A stretch of DNA of 64,000 nt from Nitrospinaceae bacterium (GCA_021604505.1 BQJC01000001.1:682001-746000); one strand, 5' to 3'; shown: positions 23,936 through 33,074, numbered from the stretch's first letter. Translations and numbers: made by a program. The notes: generated by a model from the letters alone, not told the origin.

Positions 23936-25681
23936 TCAAAGATGAATCTGGTTCCTGAACAGCTGGTTGTACTCCGAATCGTGGCTGATCAACTCGTCGT
24001 GCGTGCCGGACTCGACCAGATGCCCCTCTTTCAGCACCAGTATCCGGTCGGCGTTTTCCAGCGTCGACAGACGGTGTGCGATGATCAGAGTCGTGCGGCT
24101 GGCCATCAGGTGTTTGATGGCATCCTTGATTTTGGTTTCGGTCTCTGTGTCTACCGTGGAGGTGGCCTCGTCCAGCACCAGGATCGGCGGATTTTTGAGA
24201 AACGCCCGCGCAATGGCGATGCGGTGTTTTTCGCCGCCGGAAAGTTTGACTCCCCGTTCCCCGACCAGCGTGTCGTAGCCCTCCGGCAGGTTTTTGATGA
24301 AGTCGTCGGCATGCGCGGCTTCCGCCGCCTGCACCACCCGGTCCATGCTCGCTTCAATGTCCCCGTAGAGAATGTTTTCCGCCACCGTTCCATTAAAGAG
24401 AAACGGGTCCTGCGACACCAACCCGATCTGTTCTCGTAGAAACGACAGCTTCAAGTCCTGCAACCGATGGTCGTCGATCAGAATCGATCCCGAATCGACG
24501 TCGTAAAAACGCATCAACAATTTCGTGAGAGTGGTTTTTCCGCTTCCGGTGTGGCCGACCAGGGCGATCTCTTCCCCCGCCTCGATGTTAAACGAAATGT
24601 TTTTAATCGCCGGCTTGCCTTTGATGTAGGAGAAACTGACTTGGTCGAATTCAATCGCCCCCCGCACGTTCGTGGTGGGGAGGTAGGCGTCTGGCGTGTC
24701 GAGGATGTCGGGGACCGCGTCGACGATTTCAAACAGCCGCTCTCCCGATGCCAGCGCATGTTGAAGCATGTGGTTCACCGAATGCAACTGGTTGATCGGC
24801 GTATAGAATAGCGCCAGATACCCGATGAACGCCACCAGCGATCCGACGGTGATCTCTCCCGCCTGCACCAGTCCGATCCCGTACAACAGGATGAACACCG
24901 TGCCGAGCGAACCCAAAAACATCATCGACGGCGAATAGACCGCCCACAGGCGCATGACTTTCAGGGTGCCGTCGCAATAGTCCTGACTGCGTTTATTGAA
25001 CCGCTTGATTTCGTGAAGCTGGCGGTTGAAGGCGTGGGTTTCCCGGATTCCGGAAATGGAATCCTGAAGGGAGGCGTTCATCTTTGCCGCCTTTTCCCGC
25101 ACCAGGTGATACAGGCTGTGCGCCTTGACCGTGTATTTGCTGGCGCCATAAATGAGCAACGGAATCGGCAAAAGAGCCACCAGCGCCAGCTTCCAGTGCA
25201 GGTAAAACAGAATGGCGCTGATGCCGATCAGGGTCAGCACGGCCGTCACCACCTGTTCGACCCCGTCGATGAAGATGCGCTCGACGTAATTCACGTCGTC
25301 GTTGACGCGCGACATGAGCTCTCCCGTCGAGCGGTTTTCAAAATATTTCGGCGATAGTTTCTGCAGGGCGCGGTAAACCTGCGACCGCATGTCGAACACC
25401 ACTCTCTGCTCGACCTTGTTGTTGACCAGGATACGCTGATAGTTGGCGAAGTTTCGTCCGAAATAGGACAAAAGCAGTCCGCCGACGGCCCAATAGACCC
25501 AGGTCGTTTCCACTCCCTGGCTCATCTCCGGTTGACCCTCCACCAATTGATCGATGATGATCTTGATCAACCAGGGAGGAAGAAGATCCAGCAGAGTGGT
25601 GAGAATGGCAAAAAACAGGGTTAAATAAACGTATTTCGAATAAGGCTTCAAATAGCCCAAGACACGGAGCAAAGATTTCAT
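23936..25681 (-). CDS. ABC exporter, fused permease-ATPase (MsbA/type IV half-transporter)
   Basis: A 581-residue half-transporter. Six membrane helices lie in about 1-310 (type IV ABC exporter fold). The ATPase domain follows with Walker A Gly-His-Thr-Gly-Ser-Gly-Lys-Thr (about 370-377), signature Leu-Ser-Gly-Gly-Glu-Lys-His-Arg, Walker B Ile-Leu-Val-Leu-Asp-Glu-Ala-Thr and a His switch (Ile-Ile-Ala-His-Arg-Leu-Ser). It works as a dimer. Substrates in this family include lipid A, other lipids, peptides and drugs; the sequence alone does not choose. It stands alone, divergent from the aldo/keto reductase, and its stop lies about 10 bases from a tRNA fragment. Confidence 0.9.
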   Translation of the reverse strand: MKSLLRVLGYLKPYSKYVYLTLFFAILTTLLDLLPPWLIKIIIDQLVEGQPEMSQGVETTWVYWAVGGLLLSYFGRNFANYQRILVNNKVEQRVVFDMRSQVYRALQKLSPKYFENRSTGELMSRVNDDVNYVERIFIDGVEQVVTAVLTLIGISAILFYLHWKLALVALLPIPLLIYGASKYTVKAHSLYHLVREKAAKMNASLQDSISGIRETHAFNRQLHEIKRFNKRSQDYCDGTLKVMRLWAVYSPSMMFLGSLGTVFILLYGIGLVQAGEITVGSLVAFIGYLALFYTPINQLHSVNHMLQHALASGERLFEIVDAVPDILDTPDAYLPTTNVRGAIEFDQVSFSYIKGKPAIKNISFNIEAGEEIALVGHTGSGKTTLTKLLMRFYDVDSGSILIDDHRLQDLKLSFLREQIGLVSQDPFLFNGTVAENILYGDIEASMDRVVQAAEAAHADDFIKNLPEGYDTLVGERGVKLSGGEKHRIAIARAFLKNPPILVLDEATSTVDTETETKIKDAIKHLMASRTTLIIAHRLSTLENADRILVLKEGHLVESGTHDELISHDSEYNQLFRNQIHL

Positions 25682-25866
25682 GGATAGTTAGAACCGGAAG
25701 CTTAAAGTTATAGATACATTTTGAATTGCAGCCAAATGGCCAGCCTGCCGCTGGACCCAATATTGACTTGCGATGGATTTACGGTTTCTCGGGGTTCGTG
25801 AGCAAAGCAAAAACGTCCGTTCCATATTTCCTCCCCGCGTTGCGGGACGGAGAAATTCAAAAAAGA

Positions 25867-25895
25867 TTTCAGGTGAAACAAACAACCATTATAAT
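25867..25895 (+). promoter_or_regulatory. Possible promoter of the aldo/keto reductase gene
   Basis: A perfect -10 TATAAT (25890-25895) has a poor -35, TTTCAG (25867-25872), at 17 bases. It lies about 80 bases before the ATG at 25978. A CCCGC/GCGGG hairpin lies just upstream in the same divergent gap. Confidence 0.4.
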
Positions 25896-25977
25896 GCTAT
25901 TTTTCACAATAAGGAAAGTCAACTCCGATGGATCGTATTTACCGGTTTATCAGGGGTTTTGATGGAAGGGAGACGGT

Positions 25978-26922
25978 ATGGAATACAGGAAACTGGGGAA
26001 CAGCGATTTGCAGGTGTCGGTCATCGGCTTCGGAGCCTGGGGCATCGGCGGCGCCCCGTTTTGGAGCACGGAGGGGGATCATCCCTCCTGCAAAGCCATT
26101 CTGAAGGCGGTCGATCTGGGCATCAACTTTTTCGACACCGCCCCGGTTTACGGGTTCGGTCATTCCGAGGAATTGCTGGGCAAGACCTTAAAGCCCGTCC
26201 GCGATAAAATTTTACTCGCCACCAAATGCGGATTGGTGTGGGATAAGGAACAACTGGGATCGATCGCAAAAAATGCCACACGGGATTCCATTTTAAAGGA
26301 AATCGACCAGAGCCTGCGCCGCCTTAAGACCGACGTCATCGATCTTTACCAGGTCCACTGGCCGGACGTGAACACCCCGCAGGAAGAAACCATGCAGACC
26401 CTTTTAGAGATTCAAAAGCAGGGAAAGATCCGCCACATCGGCGTCAGCAATTATTCCGTTGAGCAGATGCAGGAATGTCTGAAGGTCGGGAACATCGTCT
26501 CTCTGCAACCGGAATACAGTTTGCTGGCCCGCTCCATCGAAAAGGACACCGTTCCCTTCTGCATAGAAAACCGGATCGGCATCATCGCTTACAGTCCGCT
26601 TGCGTCCGGCGTGTTGACGGGCAAATACGACAAATCCACCCGCTTTACAGACTGGCGCAGTAAGGGCATCATCGGCACGTTCACCGGTGAAGGCTACGAA
26701 AAGAATATCGACAAGGTGGAGGGGCTCAAGGAAGTGGCGAAGCCAACGGGTAAAACCTGCGGTCAGACGGCCATCAACTGGGTGACCCGTCAACCGGGAC
26801 TGACCACGGCGCTGGTGGGCGTTAAAAATGAACGCCAAATGGAAGAAAACCTGGATGCCGTTGGATGGGAGCCCACCCCGCAACAACAGGAAAAAATCGA
26901 GAAAATTTTTGCCATTGAATGA
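25978..26922 (+). CDS. Aldo/keto reductase
   Basis: A 314-residue NADPH-dependent TIM-barrel oxidoreductase of the AKR superfamily. The catalytic tetrad is readable: Asp53 and Tyr58 (Phe-Asp-Thr-Ala-Pro-Val-Tyr-Gly), Lys83 (Thr-Lys-Cys-Gly) and His127 (Val-His-Trp-Pro-Asp). The cofactor-binding Gly-Val-Ser-Asn-Tyr motif and the late Val-Gly-Val-Lys-Asn motif (about 279-283) are also present. It resembles the YajO/IolS-like and voltage-gated potassium channel beta-like branches, which reduce a wide range of aldehydes. The substrate cannot be read from the sequence. GGGAG lies 7 bases before the ATG. Confidence 0.92.
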   Translation: MEYRKLGNSDLQVSVIGFGAWGIGGAPFWSTEGDHPSCKAILKAVDLGINFFDTAPVYGFGHSEELLGKTLKPVRDKILLATKCGLVWDKEQLGSIAKNATRDSILKEIDQSLRRLKTDVIDLYQVHWPDVNTPQEETMQTLLEIQKQGKIRHIGVSNYSVEQMQECLKVGNIVSLQPEYSLLARSIEKDTVPFCIENRIGIIAYSPLASGVLTGKYDKSTRFTDWRSKGIIGTFTGEGYEKNIDKVEGLKEVAKPTGKTCGQTAINWVTRQPGLTTALVGVKNERQMEENLDAVGWEPTPQQQEKIEKIFAIE

Positions 26923-26958
26923 CAGAGTGCTCCGAAAGGTTTTTCTTAAAACATTGGG

Positions 26959-27540
26959 TTAATTCTGTCCAAAAATTTTCTTTTCGAAGTGGTCCGGGCT
27001 TTCCCCGTCACCCGGCTCTGACTGTAGCGATTTTTGGTGTTCAGCATACGCTTGGCCCAATTCCATGGAATGCCTTTTGACTTGATCGACGAGTTCAGCG
27101 GTCTTAGGGTCATCGGGGTTCAGCCGGGAAAGAGCCAGGGACATGTTTTCCAGTCCTACCTGCAAATCGCTTTTTGTTCTGTTCTCCGCGTTTATGGCAA
27201 GTTGATCGATCTGGTTATAGACGTTTTTTTCCACCGACATCAATTCCCGTTTCATGAGAGTCTGCAGAGTATGAATGCTGGATTCCAAGCTGGCCATTTG
27301 CGCGCGTTGCAGGGTGGAGTTTGTATACAGGAAGCCGAGCAACAATACGATGAGGCCGGTATAAAACAGGATTTTCAGCGTTGTGTTTTCACTTTTACGT
27401 TTTTGAATATTCAGTTTGATGGTTTCCAGTTCTGACGAGATGGTTCCCATCGAATCCTTCAACTGGTCAATTTGATATTCAAGCGCTTTATCGGCTTTCT
27501 TTCCGGTAGCACCATCGTCGTTTGTTTTTTCGTTATCCAT
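26959..27540 (-). CDS. Membrane-anchored coiled-coil protein of unknown function
   Basis: 193 residues. A charged N-terminal coiled coil (about 15-50) is followed by one membrane helix (about 57-74) and a longer coiled-coil region (about 75-170), ending in an acidic tail. No catalytic motif is visible. It is last in the minus-strand run after the prepilin peptidase gene (46 bases apart), so it may belong to the same transcript. A role in type IV pili is possible from position only. Confidence 0.7.
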   Translation of the reverse strand: MDNEKTNDDGATGKKADKALEYQIDQLKDSMGTISSELETIKLNIQKRKSENTTLKILFYTGLIVLLLGFLYTNSTLQRAQMASLESSIHTLQTLMKRELMSVEKNVYNQIDQLAINAENRTKSDLQVGLENMSLALSRLNPDDPKTAELVDQVKRHSMELGQAYAEHQKSLQSEPGDGESPDHFEKKIFGQN

Positions 27541-27586
27541 CAGCCGGCACCTTTTTTCGTTTGAAACCGTTTCATAGAATGGTGAT

Positions 27587-28369
27587 TCAGAATTGACTGG
27601 TGACTGTCGTCAAATACAGGCGAATCAGGTCCTCGCCGAAAAAAATGGCGGCGAGGGTTCCGAGGACCAGAAAAGGCCCGAATGGAATCTGGCTTTTACG
27701 GTCCTTTTTTTGCGCGGCCATTAGAGCCAGGCCGATCACCGACCCCAGGACGGCGGCCAGGAAAATAACCAGTAGCACCTGTTGCCACCCCAGTAAGGCC
27801 CCTGCTCCCGCGATGAACTTGACGTCTCCGCCTCCCATGCCCCGTCCCTGCGTTAACACCGCGAGTAAATAAAATAATCCACCCCCCAGTAAAAATCCCA
27901 GGCCCGAGTTGATCATCCCCACCAGATAACTTCCGGCTCCCAGACCGAAAATAATTCCAGGAAGGGTGATGCGATCAGGAATGATCTGGTGCTGGAAATC
28001 GATCACCGTGATTATGACCAAAGCCGGGCAAACAATGGCGTAGATCAGAGATTCCCAGGAAATCCCGAATTTAACGACAACCGCTACGAACAGCAACCCG
28101 GTCACGATCTCAATTAAGGGGTAGGCGATCGAAATTTTCTGACCGCAGGCCCTGCATTTGCCTCTCAGCAAAAGATAACTTAAGACCGGTATATTGTCTA
28201 CCGCCTTTATGGGCGTGTTGCAGGAGGTGCAGCGGGAAGCAGGAAAAACCACCGATTCCTGTTTAGGAAGCCGGTAGATGCATGCATTGGAAAAACTTCC
28301 GATAACCAGACCCAATAAAAAAGCGGCGGACACGGCAAAAGGAAAGGGGAGAGATAAAGCTGTTTCCAT
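27587..28369 (-). CDS. pilD: Prepilin peptidase (type IV leader peptidase, PilD/GspO)
   Basis: A 260-residue polytopic aspartyl protease that cleaves and N-methylates type IV prepilins and pseudopilins. The cytoplasmic N-terminal domain has two Cys-X-X-Cys pairs (Cys47/50 and Cys72/75) that bind zinc. Catalytic aspartates are Asp124 (Val-Ile-Asp-Phe-Gln) and Asp182 (Gly-Gly-Gly-Asp-Val-Lys-Phe). About eight membrane segments follow the family plan. It shows the cell makes type IV pili or a type II secretion system; no pilin gene is in the window. It lies 63 bases downstream of recX. Confidence 0.94.
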   Translation of the reverse strand: METALSLPFPFAVSAAFLLGLVIGSFSNACIYRLPKQESVVFPASRCTSCNTPIKAVDNIPVLSYLLLRGKCRACGQKISIAYPLIEIVTGLLFVAVVVKFGISWESLIYAIVCPALVIITVIDFQHQIIPDRITLPGIIFGLGAGSYLVGMINSGLGFLLGGGLFYLLAVLTQGRGMGGGDVKFIAGAGALLGWQQVLLVIFLAAVLGSVIGLALMAAQKKDRKSQIPFGPFLVLGTLAAIFFGEDLIRLYLTTVTSQF

Positions 28370-28432
28370 AAAGAGTTATTTTTACAAACCGGTTGGCATT
28401 ATATCTGGATGGATAATAAACAATTACGAGTT

Positions 28433-28933
28433 TTAGCTGGAAGAGAATTCACGATCGTTGTTGTAAGGAATCAACTCTTTCACAGTTTTAAATACCGTGT
28501 CGGATGGAAATCCTTTCCGTTGCAGATATTGGGCCAGTCGGCGGCTTTGGGATTTTGAATCGACTCCTTTGAGCAGGGAGAGTTTTTTTTTTGCCAGAGA
28601 CTGGGCGAGATCCCGCTCATTGGTTTCGGAATATATGGTCCGCAAGGTTTTTTCGATGATACCGGTGGCCAGGCCCTTGGCCGACAACTCCTTTCGCATC
28701 CGGTGCTCACCGAATTTTTTAGCGGAGACGCGCGAACGGCTCCAGCTCAAGGCAAACCGTTCATCATTGAGATAGCCGAGCCGTATCAACCAGTCGATGG
28801 TGGATTGGATCGTAGCTTTAGCAAAGTCCTTTCTTGCCAGGCGCTCCCTGATTTCAAACTCGCTTCGGTCCCGGTAAGACAAATACTTTAACGCCACGCT
28901 CTGAGCTTTTTTGAGTTCGTCCGAATCGGGCAT
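28433..28933 (-). CDS. recX: Regulatory protein RecX
   Basis: 166 residues made of the three-helix RecX repeats: Tyr-Leu-Ser-Tyr-Arg-Asp-Arg-Ser-Glu-Phe-Glu-Ile-Arg-Glu-Arg-Leu near the start, then Leu-Gly-Tyr-Leu-Asn-Asp-Glu-Arg-Phe-Ala, and Arg-Lys-Gly-Phe-Pro near the end. RecX binds RecA filaments and limits recombinase activity. The gene follows recA by 13 bases on the same strand, the usual recA-recX operon. The ATG at 28933 is chosen over the in-frame TTG just before it. Confidence 0.93.
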   Translation of the reverse strand: MPDSDELKKAQSVALKYLSYRDRSEFEIRERLARKDFAKATIQSTIDWLIRLGYLNDERFALSWSRSRVSAKKFGEHRMRKELSAKGLATGIIEKTLRTIYSETNERDLAQSLAKKKLSLLKGVDSKSQSRRLAQYLQRKGFPSDTVFKTVKELIPYNNDREFSSS

Positions 28934-28946
28934 CAAATCTCAAAAG

Positions 28947-30020
28947 TCATGCGGACTTAGCCGCTTTTTTCCCCTTGGTGTCTTGAGAGTCGGCTTCCTC
29001 CGGCTGAGGCGCGGGCGCTTCAGGCAGTGGAAGACCGAGTTTTTCCCTGAGTTTTGTTTCAATTTCAAAGTACATTTTTGGGTCGTCCTCAAGGAACTTG
29101 CGCGCGTTTTCGCGTCCCTGTCCGATTCGATGTTCATTGTAAGAGAACCAGGTGCCGCTTTTCGAAATGATTTCCTGAGCCACGGCCTGATCCAGCAGGT
29201 CGCTGGTTTTAGCAATGCCCTCGCCGTAACGGATATCGAACTCGCAATTACGGAAGGGTGGGGCGACCTTGTTCTTGACGATTTTCACCCGGGTCCGGTT
29301 GCCGATCACCTGGTCGCCATCTTTAAGGGCGGCGATGCGCCGGATATCCATGCGAACCGAGGAATAAAACTTGAGCGCGTTCCCGCCTGTTGTGGTTTCA
29401 GGGTTGCCGAACATCACTCCGATCTTCATGCGGATCTGGTTGATGAAAATCAGACAGGTTTTCGATTTGCTGATCACCCCCGTCAGTTTGCGCATGGCCT
29501 GCGACATGAGCCGTGCCTGTAGCCCCATGTGAGAGTCGCCCATGTCGCCATCCAGTTCTGCCTTGGGAACCAGCGCCGCCACGGAGTCCACGACGATCAC
29601 ATCGACGGCGCCGCTGCGCACCAGGACTTCTGCGATTTCCAGCGTTTGCTCGCCTGTGTCCGGTTGGGAAAGGAGCAGGTTGTCGAGATCGACACCCAGG
29701 TCATTGGCGTACTTTGGGTCCAGGGCATGTTCCGCATCGATGAACGCCGCCACACCTCCGGCTTTTTGCGCTTCGGCAATGATGTGCAGGGTGAGGCTGG
29801 TTTTTCCCGAACCTTCCGGTCCGTAAATCTCGACGATGCGTCCCCGGGGAACGCCGCCAACGCCGAGCGCGCTGTCCAGCGATATGGACCCGGTGGAAAT
29901 AACCGAAATGTCTTTCAGGCTTTCAGCCTGGCCCAGTTTCATGATGGAACCCTTGCCGAACTGTTTTTCTATTTGACCAAATGCCAGTTCAAGGGCTTTA
30001 TCTCTATCGTTTGACCCCAT
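28947..30020 (-). CDS. recA: Recombinase RecA
   Basis: A 357-residue ATP-dependent strand-exchange protein and SOS co-protease. Walker A Gly-Pro-Glu-Gly-Ser-Gly-Lys-Thr is at 67-74. The family segments Val-Asp-Ser-Val-Ala-Ala-Leu-Val-Pro, Ile-Asn-Gln-Ile-Arg and [10 protein letters not shown] (the last in or near DNA loop L2) are intact. The tail is rich in Pro/Glu and Lys/Ala. The ATG at 30020 has AAGGAGG at ideal spacing; a longer open frame to 30062 has no such site. A candidate LexA-type operator lies just upstream, and thpR precedes by 64 bases. Confidence 0.98.
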   Translation of the reverse strand: MGSNDRDKALELAFGQIEKQFGKGSIMKLGQAESLKDISVISTGSISLDSALGVGGVPRGRIVEIYGPEGSGKTSLTLHIIAEAQKAGGVAAFIDAEHALDPKYANDLGVDLDNLLLSQPDTGEQTLEIAEVLVRSGAVDVIVVDSVAALVPKAELDGDMGDSHMGLQARLMSQAMRKLTGVISKSKTCLIFINQIRMKIGVMFGNPETTTGGNALKFYSSVRMDIRRIAALKDGDQVIGNRTRVKIVKNKVAPPFRNCEFDIRYGEGIAKTSDLLDQAVAQEIISKSGTWFSYNEHRIGQGRENARKFLEDDPKMYFEIETKLREKLGLPLPEAPAPQPEEADSQDTKGKKAAKSA

Positions 30021-30033
30021 TGATCCTCCTTGG

Positions 30034-30051
30034 CTTGAACGGCTCAAGAAC
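30034..30051 (-). promoter_or_regulatory. Candidate SOS operator upstream of recA
   Basis: On the minus strand GTTC-TTGAGCC-GTTC (30037-30051) fits the GTTC-N7-GTTC LexA box known from alphaproteobacteria. It overlaps the palindrome CTTGA-N5-TCAAG (30034-30048). It lies about 15 bases before the recA start, a plausible repressor position. The LexA specificity of this organism is unknown. Confidence 0.45.
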
Positions 30052-30084
30052 AGGTCGCCCAAGCAGATTAGAAAATGATTTTAC

Positions 30085-30669
30085 TTATTGACGAGAGATC
30101 GACTCGTTAAAGACGAATTCTTCCTGAACAGTATAGATAGAACCTTTTGGCGTCAATGCACTTTTTATTAACTGGACCGATGATACGTCAAACGGCTCTA
30201 TGTCGATACGTTGACTGGACTCAACGGCCTTTTTCAAACCTTCCACACCTTTACGTGACTTGATGCGCCCGAGGGTCAGATGATGCACCGTTTTTTTGTG
30301 GTCCGCAGGAAAGCCAAGATGCATCATTTCCAGTTCTATCTTTTCTTTCAAAGAATCGAGCCGGCCTTCCGTTTCCTCAACGCCAACCCATAAAACCCGG
30401 GGGCGGGAAAGATTGGGAAACGCTCCCACATTCCGCAGTTTTATGGAAAAAACCGGTGTCGTTTTGGTGATTCTCGCAATGCGTTCTTTTATCTTCGGGA
30501 TCAAACCGGGTTGCGTGTTTCCCAAAAACTTGACGGTCAGGTGCATGTTGGACGGTTTGACCCAGGAGGCGTCCAGATTCAAGGTTTTATAAAAGCTCTG
30601 TACCGCGGTAATTTTTCCCCTGGCAGAGTTCGGAATATCAATGGCGAGAAACAACCTTAAATCGCACAC
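30085..30669 (-). CDS. thpR: RNA 2',3'-cyclic phosphodiesterase (2'-5' RNA ligase family)
   Basis: A 194-residue 2H phosphoesterase. The two His-X-Thr-X motifs, His43-Leu-Thr45-Val and His130-Leu-Thr132-Leu, form the active site and give the family its name. The enzyme opens 2',3'-cyclic phosphate ends on RNA, and older literature calls it LigT. Length is normal (about 180-195). thpR upstream of recA is a frequent neighbourhood in deltaproteobacteria and Firmicutes-like clusters that also contain cinA; cinA is not next to it here. Confidence 0.93.
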   Translation of the reverse strand: MCDLRLFLAIDIPNSARGKITAVQSFYKTLNLDASWVKPSNMHLTVKFLGNTQPGLIPKIKERIARITKTTPVFSIKLRNVGAFPNLSRPRVLWVGVEETEGRLDSLKEKIELEMMHLGFPADHKKTVHHLTLGRIKSRKGVEGLKKAVESSQRIDIEPFDVSSVQLIKSALTPKGSIYTVQEEFVFNESISRQ

Positions 30670-31227
30670 AGTCTATCAAGGCCTTGGAAATAAAGTCAAA
30701 CCTGAACCTTAAACGCATGAAACTCCAACGATTTCAGTGGAAAACGCTCATTGCTCGGAGGTTTTCCCCTGTTTGAAGCTGACGGCCCGGTCGGCATTCC
30801 GATACCCCGTAATTATATAGAGGGGGTTCACGTAAATAGCAAGTGTAATTTCCGAAGTAATCGGGAAGCCAGTTGTATAGAGGTCAAAGAATTCAATTTG
30901 CTAATCGTCTTGTTAGCTGCAAGTCGATTCCTCCATTCAAACAGGGCAGGACCTCTACCTGATTTTTTTTGGCATAACGCCCAGTATTTGTACGCAGTTA
31001 GCTTGTAGATACCTTGTCCCCGATCATAGGTTCGAGGGGTCAAAATTTTTTAATGACAGGCTCGCGATCATTCTCGGAAAGCAGTTCCATCACCCTCAAT
31101 AGCAAGCAAAATTCTCATCTCTGCACATAGAGTAGGAATCCAGGTTTAAAGCAAAACTTATGTAAATAGAACGAGTCGCATGTTTGCGGTTTTGAAATCA
31201 GTTTAACTGAAAGAGCGGGGGCGGAAA
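30670..31227. other. 558-base stretch without a recognisable gene
   Basis: Short ORFs on both strands (30751-31008 plus; 30828-31043 minus) have no good ribosome-binding site or recognisable domain. The sequence has an AT-rich stretch with a small CCCC...GGGG inverted repeat around 30803-30825, and TAGCAAG occurs twice (around 30837 and 31100). I see no tRNA, terminator or promoter I would defend. It could be a decayed gene. Confidence 0.4.
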
Positions 31228-31518
31228 TTGAACGATTTTACATTGAAAGAATTTGAAGATGCGCTTGAAAATAAACTAAAGCCGCTATGCAAAGAGGTGA
31301 GAGATATAAAAAAAACCATGTTCGGAGAGGACGGTCGGGGGGGAATTACTGCGGATGTTGCTAAGGCCCATGATCTGGCCGTCGATCATGAGGTGATTCT
31401 CCGCGGGCGCGACAAGGCTTCCGGTTTGATACATAAAATCAATTACCTTTGGGGTGTGGCTTTCACAGGAGCCGCCGGGCTGTTTTGGAAAGCCTACGAT
31501 TGGTTCTCAAATAACTAG
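31228..31518 (+). CDS. Small hypothetical protein with a C-terminal membrane segment
   Basis: A 96-residue ORF with a TTG start preceded by GGGGGCGG. The N-terminal half is a charged helix, the middle contains a Glu-Asp-Gly-Arg-Gly-Gly turn, and the C-terminus has one moderately hydrophobic helix (about 72-90). The pattern of a charged coil followed by one membrane helix resembles small phage-type XhlA/holin-accessory proteins, but no motif confirms it. It lies next to an unexplained 558-base stretch, so it may belong to a decayed mobile element. Confidence 0.5.
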   Translation: MNDFTLKEFEDALENKLKPLCKEVRDIKKTMFGEDGRGGITADVAKAHDLAVDHEVILRGRDKASGLIHKINYLWGVAFTGAAGLFWKAYDWFSNN

Positions 31519-31683
31519 TCTTTATAGAAAATCCTTACACGCATCAACGTTGCTTCCAAGCTATCTTTTTGCTGACGAAAGCATCGCTTTTTTTCATTCC
31601 AACCAGCACGTTCCACGGGCCACTCCCGTCCTGCCCCCAGAATCTTCTTTGATTTAACCAACCCCAATCAAACCCAGATAGTT

Positions 31684-32601
31684 TTATTTAGATAAATCCA
31701 GAGGAGATTGAACCAACTCCTCTTCATTCCCACTGAATTTTTTTTGAAGCCTGACGGAGAGTTCCGTGGCTTTTCTGAGTTGCTTGATATTTCCGTTTTC
31801 CAACGCGACCTTTTCCCACTTCTCCGCATAGGCGATGGCCTTTTCATACGCTTCCATTTGGTCATAAATCTGGGCGAGGTTACAGTAGGGATACTCCAGT
31901 TTCGGATTCAAACGGATGGTTTTCTCAAAGGTGAGAATGGCTTCCTCATAACGTCGAAGGCCGATGTAAGCCCAGCCCAGATTATTATGGGAATAAGCCG
32001 ATTCCGGATTCAAGCGGATGGCTTCCTTGAGAATGGGAATGGCTTCCTCAAACTGTTTTTCAGCGTTTAAGGCCCAGCCAAGGTTGTTATAAGCATCGGC
32101 ATTATCGGGTGCCAGGCGGAGGGCTTCTCTGAGGCTCGGAATCGCTTTCTTAAAAAGGCCCTGCTGATTGTAGGTCCATCCCAGATTGTTGTGGGCCACC
32201 GCGTATTCAGGCTTGAGACGGATCGATTCTTTTAAATGCCGAATGGCTTCTTCATAGAGGCCCCGTTTGTTAAACATGAAACCCAGATTATTTTGGGCAA
32301 CTGCATCGTCCGGCCTGATATGAACGGCTTCCAGATATTCGTTGGAGGCTTCCCAATAGCGGTTCAATTGGGAATAAGCATAGCCCAGGTTATTGTGGGA
32401 TTGAAAGTGATTGGGATCGAGCCGAATGGCTTCTTTTAATTGCTCTATAGCTTCTTCATACTTTCCATCCTTGATCAATTCCCCTCCCTGCAGGGAGTGA
32501 GCCTTGGCTTGGTCTTTGTCCGCAAGCGCCAGGGCCGGGACGGCCAGCAACCCGTAAAGAAAAATAACTGTCAGGCTGGAAATTACAAACTGTTTATTCA
32601 T
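31684..32601 (-). CDS. Exported tetratricopeptide-repeat protein
   Basis: 305 residues. A signal peptide (about 1-27, Ala-Leu-Ala end) is followed by about seven consecutive 34-residue TPR units (about 30-265). They show strong conservation of Asn-Asn-Leu-Gly-Trp/Tyr, Tyr-Glu-Glu-Ala-Ile and Ala-Ile-Arg-Leu-Asn-Pro. A short charged tail closes the protein. The repeats are alike enough to suggest recent duplication. TPR arrays are protein-binding scaffolds and this one should act in the periplasm; the partner is unknown. Confidence 0.88.
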   Translation of the reverse strand: MNKQFVISSLTVIFLYGLLAVPALALADKDQAKAHSLQGGELIKDGKYEEAIEQLKEAIRLDPNHFQSHNNLGYAYSQLNRYWEASNEYLEAVHIRPDDAVAQNNLGFMFNKRGLYEEAIRHLKESIRLKPEYAVAHNNLGWTYNQQGLFKKAIPSLREALRLAPDNADAYNNLGWALNAEKQFEEAIPILKEAIRLNPESAYSHNNLGWAYIGLRRYEEAILTFEKTIRLNPKLEYPYCNLAQIYDQMEAYEKAIAYAEKWEKVALENGNIKQLRKATELSVRLQKKFSGNEEELVQSPLDLSK

Positions 32602-32819
32602 GGCAGGCTATCCAAAACGCGGGGTTTATAATTTTTCTTTGCCGGGCCGTCCCCTGAAAACGAGCGGTAAAAGCTTTTTCCCTGACAGGTTTAGCTTTTT
32701 GTTGTTTTTTGGGAGTATAGCAATAATATGATTTGACGTTCCACAATTTATGTTATGTTAGAAATAGTATTTTAATAACAAATAGATAGGTTGCAAAAAT
32801 TATTATTAAGGAGAAGGTT

Positions 32820-32981
32820 ATGAAACTGTTCAAGCAAGCCATCCTGATTGCGGTCCTCTCGCTTTTGGTGTTGGGAGTTACCGGATGTAAGGAAAAAGGT
32901 CCTGCCGAAAAAGCTGGAGAGAAAATAGATGAGTCGGTGGAAAAGGCCGGTGATGCTGCAAAGGATTTGATGGGCAAGTGA
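32820..32981 (+). CDS. Very small lipoprotein
   Basis: A 53-residue lipoprotein. The Met-Lys-Leu start, a hydrophobic stretch and the lipobox Val-Thr-Gly-Cys (Cys at residue 23) are clear. The mature 30 residues form an amphipathic Lys/Glu/Ala helix with repeated Glu-Lys-Ala-Gly units, recalling entericidin-type or other small stress lipoproteins. AAGGAG lies 7 bases before the ATG. TTGACG at 32733-32738 may be part of its promoter. It is too short for ordinary ORF filters but the signals are convincing. Confidence 0.82.
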   Translation: MKLFKQAILIAVLSLLVLGVTGCKEKGPAEKAGEKIDESVEKAGDAAKDLMGK

Positions 32982-33022
32982 TCCGGAGGATCGACGGCTC
33001 AAACGCATCGATAAATCCTTAA

Positions 33023-33044
33023 GTGGCTTTTAAATTAAAGCCGC
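33023..33044. terminator. Possible terminator between convergent small genes
   Basis: GTGGCTTT (33023-33030), loop TAAATT, AAAGCCGC (33037-33044): 8 pairs including one G-U. T5 comes only about 9 bases later, so termination on the plus strand would be weak. Confidence 0.4.
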
Positions 33045-33074
33045 ACACAAGAATTTTTCATGATGAAATTTGTG

